DNA of 64,000 nt from Dasypus novemcinctus (Eukaryota > Chordata > Mammalia > Cingulata > Dasypodidae), in assembly GCF_030445035.2 (NCBI RefSeq), contig NC_080682.1, forward strand, positions 30,052,770 through 30,116,769, given 5' to 3'. Position numbers and translations under genes: made by a program. The notes beneath the pieces are model-generated. The model saw nothing but the letters and a program-made list of their open reading frames with translations, made no database searches and was not told the origin of the DNA. This document shows, in pieces, positions 34,646 through 47,085 of the stretch. Each line of letters opens with the position of its first letter. Position 1 is the first letter of the stretch.

Positions 34646-35430
34646 GAAAAAACTAAAAAACTAAAAAAAAACAAACCAGAGAGCTCACATATTGAAGAAA
34701 CACTACCATCAATAGGGAAGTGCTCTCAGTCATCAATAATAATTAAGATAATCTAAGGAAATTCATAAGAGACAGAATCCTTTATGTAGCAAAGTCCTTA
34801 GAAGGTGGTCTGATGATATACTACATGAGAGAACTCACAAATAAACCAATGGAAATGAATAGTCAAAGTAAGCAAATGTAAGAAATTCTGTGTTTGTACT
34901 CAATATGAGAATGCCACAATTTATAATTTCAATAAAAAAAAAAACATGAATTCCCCAGGGGTAAAATACAAGGTCTGTAATCACTGTGCATTATCATTCA
35001 GACAAACAAAAGTCTTGGTGTGCTAAACAAAACTAAGTTTAGGGATAACTATGAAAACATGAAATAAGAGGGAAAAGCTTTACTAGGAGGATGAAACCCC
35101 TTGGAGATATTCCAGAAAATTCATTATAGAGAGTGTTTTCAAAGGAAAATCATTTATTCAGTGATTGGGGAGCTTATATCTTGTCTCTGTGAGGGCTTTT
35201 GTTTGAGGAGTTTGGACAAATGATCGAATATCTCAGGATTGAGTCATGAAAGTCAGTGGTGGAAATGCTATAAGTTTGGGAATAGAAGAATACATGAAAT
35301 TTTTGATTTGGGGGTAGTCTAAGGTAAATGAATATGGTTCTGTGGCTGCCTTGAATGGGTCAATGATGGTTATTTCTTTGAGTCAGTGACTAAATATCTA
35401 AAAAAGAAAACAAGAAAAAAAAAAGAAAAC
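34646..35430. other. end of the composite insertion upstream of OR copy 2
   Basis: AT-rich sequence without recognised features. Not present between the homologous points of unit 3 (about 47155). Homology with unit 3 resumes near 35430 at 'ttttcaaattattccaaat'. Confidence 0.5.
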
Positions 35431-36929
35431 TGCTATTTTCAAATTATTCCAAATACTAAATATGTCAGAGGAACCTGCTGATCAATGAAACACTTACTGC
35501 CCCATGGAAATTATCACCTGTTTCCTAAAGAATTAATAAACTCTGTCCAATTATGCTATACTTATAGCAATACCATATAATATACATTTTAGCCCATTCT
35601 ATCAGTTCTATAAATTTACCCAGTTAAGGTTCTTTACAATCCTGTTGGCGAATATGAGGTCCTAGATTTCAGAAAAATTACATACCTGACTTCATACATG
35701 TATAAAATGAAAATTGTGTGCAGAGAGGTTGGACCAGAAATGGCAGAACCTGAATTTTTTCCATAATGTGGATTACATTTAAAGAAATGGGAACAAAGAG
35801 TGTTCCTGAAGTTAAGTTTTTTAATCTACTTAATAAAAAAATATGTGCTTTTTGGCCCAGAGCTAAAAGAAGAAAATGAATTTGGAAACTTCTCCCAAAT
35901 TTTCTAGGCCAATAAGGGCAAACTAGGTTTTGGTAAACCCAATAGAAAGTTTAAAAGAATATATTTCCTTTCTCCAGCAGAGATAGTTTACATGCCCATG
36001 ATTCCCAATTACAAGCTTATAAGATATTAATTCAACCTTCAGAATTAAGGTGACAGTTAAGGAGCATCTCCATGGTCATTTTTACTAGATTTCTATTAAG
36101 AAAATTGGTGTGAAAGCAGGAGGAAAGCAAAGGCTAGAAGAAAAAGAAATAAGGAAATGATGCACCATTTTGTTTAGTCTGTATGCAGACTAATATGTGA
36201 TGCAATATTTGGTGTTCAGATAAGATTTTTCCAATTTTCCATCAACCGTCTCTTAATGCCAAAATAAGTATTTCACTCATTAGTGCATCATAATATGGAT
36301 TGTGTTAAAATTCTCTAATTAGAAGAGCTGAATTAGACTACTTTTCAAAATGATATTTGCTTAGAAAATAAATTTATTTCCACTTTCAAATAACCAGATT
36401 CTAGTTCTAGCTGCTAAAACTAATGGACAGACATTTCTTCCCTGATCCTGAAGATATCAGAATATGTGAGAATAGCATTAAGAGTTTACACCATAATTAA
36501 GCTCTTTGGAACTTAGACCTTAAATTCCCCAAACAGTTATTATTCTCTATGGAATAAATGATTAAAAAACCGACAACAACTAATTCTGTAGATGATAACA
36601 GAGGCAAGCAATTCATCTCTATGACATATCATTAGGATTTGTTTTTAAGACTAATTTGTGAAACAATTTAATGCTACACATGTTTCCTTCCAAATTTCTT
36701 GGTGCCTTATGGAATTCTACATCCCAGTATTGAATACAAGAGTTACAGCTCTTATGCCATTCTGAAATTTCATGAATATTTCTTATGAATTTTCCTCTTC
36801 TCGTAGTATTACAAAATCTCCTATCTTCCTGCAGGCCACAGCAGATCTCTTTCAAATACCAGACAGGTAATGAACCAGGTAATGAACCTCCTGGTCAAAA
36901 ATTTATATTATTAGCTTACCCAGCTGAGC

Positions 36930-37145
36930 TCTTAAGAGCCAGAATCTGATCCAAATATTATACAAATATCCACTCATTTAATCTTCTTAAAAACTCACCC
37001 AAAGATCTTAAATACTATGCAAGATTAAGTAGTTTAATAATCATAATATCTGACAAGGTATCAGCTCTTAGTTTATTCACCTATCAGATTTGACTGATGC
37101 GCAGGCAGGTGTAACCTCACTAAAGCCAAAGTAAAAAAATCTCCT
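36930..37145 (-). repeat. MIR-like fragment within block B (copy 2)
   Basis: Paralogue of the 14305-14560 fragment: 'cttcttaaaaactcacccaa' and 'gatttgactgatgcgcaggc'. Confidence 0.5.
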
Positions 37146-38305
37146 GTTTTCTGGTTTTCTCATCCATATGACCCAGAGTTAGTGTTGGGGCTGCATTTAC
37201 CCTAATGAATTTCCAATGTTGGCGTTTATTTAGTGAGACCACTTCAAGTATCCATCCTAGGTGGCTCTTTCTTCATAATGTCAATCTAGGTCACAGTGTT
37301 CAAACATGTCTCCGTATATTGATGGGCGTACTAAAAGTCTTTTCAAGGTATACATGAACAAAAAGTAGTTTTGTGTAAAGTAGCTTTCATTTTCTTGACG
37401 ATCATATAATGTGCTCCTAAAATTAATATGCAAAGAGAATGTTACCAAGGTTGAAGTCATATTCTTGTTCTCCTTTCACTGTTCCTTTCACAATTTACAA
37501 CAAAAGTAAAGTTGTAACAAATATATCTGTGGTGATAACCCCCATGATTAAAAATCTATGAACCACAACAAAGGGACAAATTGGAATATGGTTGTGTTGC
37601 AGTCTTCTTTAATTTTTATTCTTCAATCAAGTTACCTTAAATTCCTGACCAGGCATTTTGCCTTTCTTTGTTCTCTTATACATTATTTTTAGGTCAAAGT
37701 ATGTCACTAAACTTGGAATTCTTGCCCCAAGATACTCCGATTTGTCAGTCACAATATCTAATCCACCCTATGCTTTAGGTCTTCTGTTTGCACCTGCACC
37801 TTAAAGAGGATCTCTGTCTATTCTTCTCTCTCTCCTAGAGATAGAATGCTCTAACTAGTTATTTGCTATTTGTGTTCATTGGTTGCTCTGGGTCCTCAGC
37901 TATCTGATGGCTCCCAGAAAAGTTGTGATTGGGCAGAATATCAAGGTTTAGGTGTCATAAGAGTTGGAGAATATCTCTTTATAGATTTCTGCCTCCTAAA
38001 TTGAAGGCAGAAATCTGATTAGATTTTTAAAATAAAAACAAGTAATTGAAATTTTTACAAGTTTTTACTTGTCTTTAATAAATCACCCTGAAGCTCTTTT
38101 TATAAACATCTTGGCAAACAAGGTAGTGAATGCCTCTAAATATCTCTGTTAGAATTCCATTTTAAGATAAAGAAATTAATGCATTGGCATGCAACAAGAA
38201 AGTAAAAAGGGTATAAAGTCACATTTAAATATTTGTTAAAATATTCAATGATGATGAAGGACAAAGAAAACTTTGACATCTTATGTGGATGATATCATTA
38301 AAGTT

Positions 38306-39217
38306 TGCGGTGGCTTGCTCGGTCGGTAGAGGTGGGGTCTGGCTGCAGACGAGGGGTCGGTCCCGCTTGGGACGAAGGGTCGGTCCCACTTGGGACGAGG
38401 GGTCGGTCCGGCAGCAGACGAGGGATCGGTCTCACAAGGGGTTGCGCGGTTTGGCTGACGGGGTCGCCCGGCGAAGCCGGCAACGAAGGGGTCGCCCGGA
38501 GAAGCAGGCGACAAACTGGGGACAAGGGAGGCCAGGCCCTTGTCGGGGGCTCTCAGGACTGGAGGGCGCACGGCAGAAGAACTACCGCGGAGACAAGGTA
38601 AACACGCAAGTCCACTTTATTGAGGGAGAGGCAACAGTTTTATAGGGGCTGGGGAAGGCTGATTGGTCGAAGCCACGCCCTGTTCTGATTGGTTGCCAGC
38701 GAAAGGTCGGTGGGCAGTACTGGACAGGGGAGGGGTGGTGGTTAGGGATTGGCTGTCGCTGTTGCTGGGGGAAGGGGCAGGGTTTAGGGATTGGTGGCTG
38801 CTGTTGCTGGGGTGGAGGGCAGACTTGAGTTTCCCGCCCACGCCTGGCCGTTGCTGCTGTCGGGGGAGGGGAAAAGGGCAGATTGGATTTTTCCGCCCAC
38901 GCCTGGCTGTTGCTGCTGTCGGGGGAGGGGAAAAGGGCAGACTGGAATTTTCCGCCCTGCGCCTGCGCAGGGAGAAAGAAGAAGAAGGGTGCAGCCCTAC
39001 ACGGCATCGTGTGGCGCCATCCAGGAGGAGGGGCGGCCGCGGAAGCATGGCTGCCGAGAAGGGGAGACCCGAGGGCACTCTGCGCCCATGCCGAGCTTCC
39101 TTCAGGGGTGGCGGTGAGTCCGACCAGCCACCCTATTATGGGGGCAGCGGCTTGGCCTGCCGTGGCTGCTCCCCCGCCAGGCCAGCAAACCACACTTCAG
39201 CCCGAGGGGTGACCGCA
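38306..39217 (-). mobile_element. young GC-rich solo LTR, betaretrovirus-like (ERV2)
   Basis: 912 bp with perfect 6-bp inverted ends TGCGGT and ACCGCA and a perfect 6-bp target duplication AAAGTT (38300-38305, 39218-39223). On - a TATAAAA box is followed 24 bp later by AATAAA, giving U3-R order. Tandem units lie in U3 (about 60 bp, near 38815-38945) and U5 (about 25 bp, near 38345-38430). CpGs are abundant, unlike the rest of the window. The paralogous site near 50478 is empty, so it inserted after the duplication. It looks whole as an LTR, with no internal region; relatively recent. Confidence 0.93.
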
Positions 39218-40269
39218 AAAGTTGAATGATACTGGTATTTAAAAAAGACAACACAATTGTATTCTTATCCTTGTTTCAATATGATCAAATTGAAGGTTGC
39301 TGAAATCTGCATTATTTTAGCAGTAAGAAATTTGTTCATAAATAACTTGACTACTTGAAATGAGGAAAAAATCAGCTTCATCGATATCTTTAAGAGATTT
39401 ATTTCCTATGACATTTTTTAGTTTCTCTGAAAATTTTATGAAAATTTGTAATATTTAAGTTGAAGAATAATATAGTCATGATATTTGAAATGATAATTCA
39501 GTGTAAATGAAAATCACAGAGAGCTTTCTTACCACAGGATACAAAAGGTCAGTTTAACATATTTTTGTTATTGTAAAGAAATACACTAGTCAGATTAGTA
39601 AGGGATATAGTTCTGAATAGCAAGTAGAATTTAATATGGAATTTATGGACAAAAATGATGATCTATGTATTTCCCATGAATCACAATGGATACCAGACAG
39701 GTATGGTATATCCAGGAGGTTTTAGGTTTTTCTTTTAAAATGTAAATAAATGATGAAAAATACTCATAAATCAGCAGAATTTCAGAATATGGATCATTAT
39801 AATATTTAGTCTATTTCCTCAGTTCTTTAAAAGATCTTGAATTGAAGTATTTAAGCCAGTTTTTAAATTATAGAACATCTCTTTGTTCTAGTTATTGCTT
39901 TTTCTTTTCAAAAGTGAATTTTTAGTCTAAGGTGAGCAAATGCTGATATGGATGAGTTAATTGATTTCTTGGACTGTGACTACCAACTACGATGAACTTG
40001 TATGGGAAAAAAAAACATTTGCAAGGAACTCTGCAATGTGTGTACTAATTCAAAGTTATGTTTAACCTTTTTCCTAAATTATATATGTCTTCCTCCCACT
40101 GACTGTTACTATACCCAGCCAGAGGCACAATACAGGTCTATCCATTAAAAAATGGCAATGACTAATACAAGAGAAAAGGTATATTTTATTGTCTCACATG
40201 GTATCAATATATTTCATGGCTCCATTACAGAAAATTTTGTACTTTGAGTGAAAGTGGCATTAAAAACTC

Positions 40270-41045
40270 TGTATCTTTTCTGAGTTTTGCTTAGAAAGAG
40301 GGCAAGTTTAGTTTTCAGGAGGCAATTCTTAGGCAATAGTTATTATTTAGGTAAATTTCAATTTTACAAGAATAAGGTAAATAAGTACATTCATTGATAT
40401 TGAGGGTTTATCATATTTGTTTGTTTTCTTTTATTAGGCACTGCTTTGTTTTTAAGAGATTCTTGTCCCTCTTTCTGAGAATGAGCAAAACTCCCCAAGA
40501 TGGAAGTTTAGTATTTTCTAGTTTATTGTGTTGGTCTCCACCCACTGAGATGGCACTCAATGACAAGATGAACACATTAATATTCCATGGAAGCATGCCT
40601 CAGGTGCTCCTTTGCCTACACACCCCCCTACCACCAAGATCCTGCACCAGTGACCCTTCCCTGCCATATTCACTAAAAGAACATCCCTACAATGGGATAC
40701 AATGGTATACTCAACCACAGACATTGACCTCATCAAAGTTTACCTTTTCCTTCTTTCATCCCTCTCCTTATTCCATGGATAGCCCAACCTACCCCCCAAT
40801 CCTGTCACCTTCACACTCCAGTACTGTCAACCCCACTCATATCCTTGTCCCACCATCACCTCCATCTACTGCCAAATCAGACCCCTCCACCTTATCAGAG
40901 ATTCTGCCCAGATTGAGAATTGGGTCACCACTCTCTACACTCTATATCCTGGTAACTTATCTTCCAGACTCTCTCTTTTTAAGTCTGCTCAGTATCCTTC
41001 ATTCATATCAGTGAGGTAATGCAATATTTGTCCTTTAGTGACTGA
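40270..41045 (-). mobile_element. possible L1M-like 3' end
   Basis: Present in unit 2 but absent from unit 3 (about 58690). The right end, read on -, has 'cactaaaggacaaatattgc' followed by a 'tgatatgaatgaaggatac' stretch, reminiscent of the L1M 3' UTR. A long open frame on + is C-rich and has no protein motif. The rest is unassigned. Confidence 0.4.
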
Positions 41046-41587
41046 TTTTCCCTTTGTTAAAGAAAATGAGGTGGGGTATGTGTGATATTATCAAGGGTCT
41101 AAGGAAAAGAATCAATACTAAGAACATAGTTTATTTAAGGATATCATATATTTTAATGGATATATTACAAACCAGGAGAGAAGGAAAGGATTTTAAATAA
41201 ATAGAATTGTGAAAAATTAGTATACATTTTGGGACAATGAGTTAGAAATTACTTTGTAAGCATTCAGTCATTGAACAAACATATACAGAATCACATAAAA
41301 ACAAGTGTTTAAGACATTATACTTTTGAAAAAAAAACATATTCAAGATAAAATGTAGAATAGGACATAATGAATTTTATCTGCTTTTATTCTTCAAATTT
41401 AAAGTATAAATAAGTAAACTATACATTAAGAGGCATGCTTAATATATAACATTAGGAAAAGTATATTCAAAGACTTAAACCCCAAAACAATAAAACTTAA
41501 ATGATATTTTTTGAGGAGACATGATAATCTATTATAAGAAATGTTTAATTTTATTGACAAAATTGTAAGAAAAATGTTCAAGTCTCT

Positions 41588-43772
41588 TCAATGGTTGAGC
41601 CAAGTTAGAACTTCATTAGAACATTAATATTTATTTTCATAAGGACAAGATTATGCTCTGTTTTCTCATATAAATGTTTAGTTGGAGAGAGATAGCATTC
41701 TTGAGCTCAAAATTAACATTTTGGATTTCTGTTTTTCTGAAATACATGATTTTCTGCTTAGAAAATACCAGCTTGGAAGCCCATATGTTCCTGTCTATAA
41801 ACACAGGGTTTAAACACTTTAAGGTGGTCAAGGAGAGGAGCAATGGCCACTGCTGTGAAGGTGAGAGAGAAATAAAATTATATAGTGTCCAGAAAGTAAA
41901 GGGTGGGAGGAAGTGTTTCTTTGTGCCATCCTCTATTTTGGTAATTGTGAAGGACAAACCTTAAAAAGGAGACAGTAAAGAGAGAGGCTTATTTTTAGGA
42001 TGAATATTCAAATAAGTTTGGAGTCTGGTTAATGAGGAACATCCACATCTTTGCTGAAGATAGTTTTCCACCCAAACTCTTATTTCTTATTAAAAATTGA
42101 ATGTTGTGAAGATATCAATGAGATAAGTTATATGGACTGTTACTTGTAATAATCTTTCAAGGAAGTTATAAACATCAAGACTGAAAGAAATTTGAAGGAT
42201 GCAGAAATGAATTATGAGAAGCCAAATAGAACAATGAAATTAAACAAAGATTGAGAAGAAATAAAGAGGTGTCAGTTAATGTTCTATGTAATTGTCACCT
42301 TGCAAAAGAAGTTTGCAAGGCCTCTCCTGTTCCTTGTGTATCAATTGTTGGGATCAGTGTATTACCGTACCTTAGAATAAACAATATGATATAAAAAATG
42401 GGCTAGTCTCTATTATTATATAAATCAGTTTAAATTTGAATAAGAGCTAATGAGATTTGTTTTTATTTCTTTTTCTTTCTTCTTTTTTTCTTTCCTATCC
42501 AATGTCCATTAATGCTGACAGTTGCCCAGTGAAAACATATGTTAAATGTGTTTGATTGTTTTTGTTGTTTTTATTACTATTACCCTGAGAATTTATGACC
42601 TGCCTTATTCTAGGCTTTTTTCCTTCCATAACACCATTTTTCTCTGTGCAAACTAAATGAATATAAGGAGAAGATGCTCTAGAAACTAATATTCTACTAT
42701 TCTGTCAGATTACTTAGCAGGTTAATACCTTTATTTCATCCACATTCTAACTACACCATCCAAAGCCTAAGCTCATTTTCTTGTGGTAAGACTGAGTTTG
42801 AAACACAGAGACAAATGTAAGAAAAAAAGGTTCCTTGTAACATTATCAAAATCAATTTGGGGCAAACCCCCAAATCAACATGGGGACAAAACCCCATGTT
42901 TGTCATAGCAGAAATTTTTGCCTCTCATAGGGAGGCTGTGATTCCTTAGGAAAATGAAAACCTATGTAGTCTTTGCTTTGAGAACATCTTCATGATGCCT
43001 CACTGATTTCAGGCACCTAAACTCTGATTTCCAAATTCCAATAGGAAAAGATAGGGAAGCAATTAATTAGTTCTACTTAGGAATTGATTAAACAGCAAAC
43101 AAAATGATGTAATGTGTTTCTCTACATCTTGAGAATTCCCCGAAGTGTATCTTAGCTTTCAGAGAAAATTAGATTATAATATTTGTTATCTATTTTGATT
43201 TAACCAGCTCAAAGTAATTGATTATACAAGTATAGGAATATTCTATATGAAGAGATGGTGAAATAAACTGGGAGAAAACAAAAACTTATCTAGCTAACTT
43301 CAAGAGATAAAAAGATCCTGGCACTCAGTGGGTCTAAAGAGAACGAATAGGAAAGGAAGCTAATTTCTCTGATGTATTCTATGATATATTTTTATCTGTG
43401 TTCAAATGATTTCTGGTAATCCAATTCCAGCTCAGGTTAGGAAGTGGTCATTCAACCAGCATGTACATGTATTGCATATTGGGCTGAACACTATCCTAAA
43501 TACAATAAAGAAATTTGGGTGAAATAAACTGGGCATGAATGATTTTGTCAAGTACAGAATAGTGATTTAGAAAAGAGAGAGAAAAAAGTAATTACATGGA
43601 GATAGGAAACTCTGGGTCATGCTTGGAAATGTGAATATGAGACTGAGAGATAATTTGTTGTCTAATGTACACATATATGGCTGCAAATATATATTTGTTT
43701 TAGACTAACGGACTTGCATTCCTCTTCAGGGGAGTGAACTTTATGATAAAGAAGATAATTAAGTGTATCAGT
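41588..43772. repeat. segmental duplication block A, copy 2 (matches 8962-11160)
   Basis: Same orientation and content as copy 1, up to 'gataattaagtgtatc' near 43770. There, copy 1 jumps into the OR while this copy continues into ordinary flank. No gene. Confidence 0.85.
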
Positions 43773-45104
43773 CACCTTTTGGTGCCAATCTCCCTTTTTT
43801 TTCAAAAAAGCAAAGATATTTCATTCTGAAAATAAATGAGAGATTTACCAGTTTTAAGAAGCAATTATGCATAAAACATGTAATAAAAAATTAGACCTCA
43901 CATCTATGAAAATCATGAAGGAATTCCTAAAAATTACAGCAACAAAGAAAAAGTCAACTATTTTATGAAATGGTAAGAAACATTTACTTTGGCATCTAGC
44001 TAATTGTAATTTTTATTGAAAAGCTAGAAAACTGAAAAGAAAATTCAGATGCCAAACTCTTTTTTAAATGGCTTAAACAAAATAAAATAGGAATTTATTG
44101 CTGATATAACTTTAAAATTTGGATGTAGATCTGTTAGCAGAAATCCAATTGTACATACAAATATGTAGTCAAGTACATATCTTTCTACAGTTCTTAGGAT
44201 TGTTTCTTCTTTGATGACTTAATTCTCAAGTAGACTCTCTCCTTTACTTGGCAAAGAGAACCAAAACCAATTTTGCTTAAAGCAGCCCAGAGAATTAGCC
44301 TCAGCAGAAAGAAGCTCTTCTTTACCAATACATTAAGCAAAATCCACATTTGGCTCACTAGCTCAACAGAGACTGAGTCAGAAAGCAATCACTGCGATTC
44401 TTGTGACAGCTGGTGATACTTGCCAAAACATAGAGCCTGTGCAGAGACAGAGACTGGGAACCGGTGAAGTGTGGGTTTCTCTAGGGAAACCGAGATTCTA
44501 TTCACAAGGAAGCTGAGGATGCCTATTGTCCCTTATAGTAAGTTTGGATATAAATATTTTGTTATGCTTTGTAATTAATTGGGTGATCGTGATTGATATA
44601 TGATATATATGATAAAATTGATTAAGAAAATACAAGAAGGAACAGATACATTGTTTCTTTGAAGATCACTCAGTGTGGGTTCATTATTCTCAGAAAAGTG
44701 GAGGCCTTACCTATGAAGTGACATTGGGACTGAGAAGAAACCTGATATTTTAAAGCTTTTTGTGAAGTGAATCTAGCACAGACTGCCTTTTTCCTAATAG
44801 CTTAATAATGAGTCTTTATACTCATTACACGTTTATTTCTCAGAAGGATAAAGAAGCAGATAGTTACCCATACTAAAGAGATACTGTATGTATTCCAAAT
44901 ATGTGATTTATCAGGTAATGAAGAATTAAAGTGTATTACGAGCCAAAAGAAAAGTTAAAAGCAATAGCAACAATGTCAGATAATTATTAATCAATTGCAG
45001 TATTCCATATGTTAACACTCATAATTTAACTTTCAATATTCATTAAATATTGTTAACTTTATGATATTTAGAATATTATAACTTCCTTTTTCACATTTTT
45101 TTCT
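43773..45104. other. intergenic DNA between block A and the intact OR
   Basis: AT-rich, no gene or assignable repeat. This stretch and the following 1.2 kb are missing from unit 1. Confidence 0.5.
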
Positions 45105-45500
45105 TCTTTATTTTCTTTTAAATGTTACATTAAAAAAATATGAGGTCCTCATATACCCCCACTCCCCCTACCCCACTCCTTCCACATCAACAACCTCTTC
45201 CATCATCATGGTACATTCCCTGCACCTGGTGAATACATTTTGGAGCACTCCTGCACCACATGGACAGTGGTCTACATTGTAGTCTACACTCTTCCCCCAT
45301 TCCACCCAGTGGGTCATGGCAGGACACACAATGTTCAGCATCTGTCCCTGCAGCACCACCCAGGACAATTCCAAATCCTGAAAATGTGCCCACATCATAT
45401 TTCTTCTTCCCTTTCTCTACCACCAGCAGCTATCGTGGCCACTTTCTCCATATCAATATTACAATTTCTTCCCTTACTAATCACAATTGTTCCTTTCTTT
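45105..45500 (-). mobile_element. 5'-truncated L1-like 3' end
   Basis: Same family as 5769-6545. Left end 'aatgttacattaaaaaaata' is the element's 3' end in antisense. The 5' end is truncated near 45500. Confidence 0.75.
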
Positions 45501-46054
45501 AGATAAGAGAATTTTCTAAAACTTATTTTTATAAACCTTGCAGTGGAAAAGTTTGTAAATAAGAGGATAATGACCAAAATATGACCAAAAAACAATACCA
45601 CAAATACACATAAAACCATGGGAAATGCAGTCCATCATTTTCAGGAAAATACAAGTAATATGAAAGAAGTGTGTACTTATTTTCTGGAAGATAAGTCATT
45701 TCAATAAGAAGGATCATATATATTAAAATTGTTGTAAAGACAAGTCTCCTGAGTTGTGCTTTGTTATAATTCATGTTGTCTAGAACACATTATATAAAAC
45801 TTAAAGAAAGTTTCCACACACCCCACTCAAAATACTTGGGGATTAGAAAACAGCAGTAAAGGTGGCAGGTGCATTTGAATTTGAATTACTCTCTCTCCAA
45901 TACTAGGTATTTCAAAATAAGGATCCAGATGAGTAGACAATAAGAAAGAATACATAGAACCAAGCTCTTAAAGACATCTTGCTTTACCATTTCATCCCCA
46001 CCCTCCCAAACACAAGATCCTCCTTAAAGTTTTCATTTGAAACCCTGAGTCCAG

Positions 46055-47005
46055 CTAAGAAATAGGCCCCTTGAAGAGTAATTTAAAACCCACCATTTTC
46101 CTGAGAGCTGCTTTCACATCCTTGTTCCTCAGGCTGTAGATCAGGGGGTTCAACATGGGAATCACCACAGTATAGAACACTGTGGCCACTTTATCAGTTT
46201 CCAGACTATAATCAGAACTGGGCTTGCAATAAAGGAAAAGAATTGTCCCATGGAAGACAACGATGGCCGTGAGGTGGGAAGCGCAGGTGGAAAAGGCTTT
46301 GCGCCTTCCTTCTGCAGAGCGTATTCTCAGGATGGTGATGAGAATAAACAAATAAGAAGTGAGGATGATCACAATGGTGATGATTTCAATGAATGTGGCT
46401 ACAATATACACCACCAATTTATTCAGAGTGACATCATAGCAGGCAAGAGAAAAGATAGGGGGTAAATCACAGAAGAAGTGGTTAATCACATTTGATCTAT
46501 ACGATGGAATCTCAAGAGCTAAACACATGTGTACCAAAGAACACCCTGCTCCACAGATGTAGCAAGCAGACACAAGTCCCATACAGAGCTTCTGGGACAT
46601 GATTACCATGTACAGCAGTGGGTTACAGATGGCCACGAAACGGTCATAGGCCATCACGGCCAGCAGGATGACCTCAGCAATTGAATAAGTGCAAAATAAA
46701 TAGAATTGAACCATGCAACTCAAAAAGGATATGGTTTTGTCCTTGCTTAACATATTGGCCAGCATCTTTGGTACAGTTGTGGTGGAGTAGCAGAAATCCA
46801 CGAAGGACAAGTGGCCCAGGAAAAAGTACATGGGGGTGTGCAGTTGGGAGCTGGCCTGGATCACTGTGATCATGCCCAGGTTGCCCATCACTGTGACTCC
46901 ATAGATGAGAAGGAAGACCAGGAAGAGGAAGATGCTCAGCTCAGGGAGGTCTGTCAATCCCACAAGAATGAACTCTGACACAGAGCTGCAGTTTCCCTTG
47001 CCCAT
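46055..47005 (-). CDS. olfactory receptor, OR5L-like, intact (copy 3)
   Basis: Single-exon class II odorant receptor of 316 residues, normal for the family, with seven membrane spans. It should couple odorant binding to Golf in olfactory cilia. The start chosen gives [14 protein letters not shown], with an N-glycosylation site (NCS) at 5-7; a Met 11 codons upstream is unlikely because the paralogues begin at the same place. Motifs: LHTPMYFFL 55-63, [10 protein letters not shown] 118-127, Cys97 and Cys179 for the loop disulfide, [13 protein letters not shown] 171-183, [10 protein letters not shown] 236-245, [12 protein letters not shown] 283-294. No break is visible. Similarity to human OR5L1/OR5L2 is from memory. 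The usual FFLSHLSF reads FFLGHLSF. Confidence 0.96.
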   Translation of the reverse strand: MGKGNCSSVSEFILVGLTDLPELSIFLFLVFLLIYGVTVMGNLGMITVIQASSQLHTPMYFFLGHLSFVDFCYSTTTVPKMLANMLSKDKTISFLSCMVQFYLFCTYSIAEVILLAVMAYDRFVAICNPLLYMVIMSQKLCMGLVSACYICGAGCSLVHMCLALEIPSYRSNVINHFFCDLPPIFSLACYDVTLNKLVVYIVATFIEIITIVIILTSYLFILITILRIRSAEGRRKAFSTCASHLTAIVVFHGTILFLYCKPSSDYSLETDKVATVFYTVVIPMLNPLIYSLRNKDVKAALRKMVGFKLLFKGPIS

Positions 47006-47055
47006 TTGCCAATATATTTCAGATTCATAAAAGCACAAAATTTTTTGTCTGTCCT

Positions 47056-47085
47056 CTGGGAAAAGACTAATAGAGGAAAATTATT
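47056..47085 (-). promoter_or_regulatory. candidate 3' splice site of the OR coding exon
   Basis: On - a pyrimidine-rich tract with TTTTCCTC and TCTTTTCCCAG ends 50 nt before the chosen ATG. OR genes typically splice non-coding 5' exons to a coding exon just upstream of the start. The same tract is kept in copy 2 (ending near 32920). Overlap with an EBF-like palindrome is probably coincidental. Confidence 0.45.

Larger units (their letters stand above)
35430..41580. repeat. upstream flank of OR copy 2 (duplication block B, copy 2)
   Basis: Colinear with 47155-51015 and then 57155-59105. Landmarks include 'cccatggaaatta', 'gcatctccatggtcattttt', 'gtcaatctaggtcacagt', 'gaaaactttgac', 'ataacttgactact', 'atacactagtc' and 'gatgatctatgtatttccca'. 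It lacks the 6.1-kb segment seen in unit 3. It carries the GC-rich LTR at 38306-39217 and an extra segment at about 40270-41045. Confidence 0.85.

Noticed and set aside
38306-39217. Possible CpG-island promoter of a host gene
   Set aside because: TG/CA inverted ends, the 6-bp target duplication and the empty paralogous site show it is an LTR.
38582-39229. Long GC-rich open frames of up to 203 codons on both strands
   Set aside because: They lie inside the solo LTR; proline/glycine-rich low-complexity translations on both strands reflect base composition, not a gene.
40394-41014. 206-codon open frame
   Set aside because: Ser/Pro/Leu-rich, with no domain or signal, located in a segment private to one paralogous unit; more likely chance in a C-rich strand.
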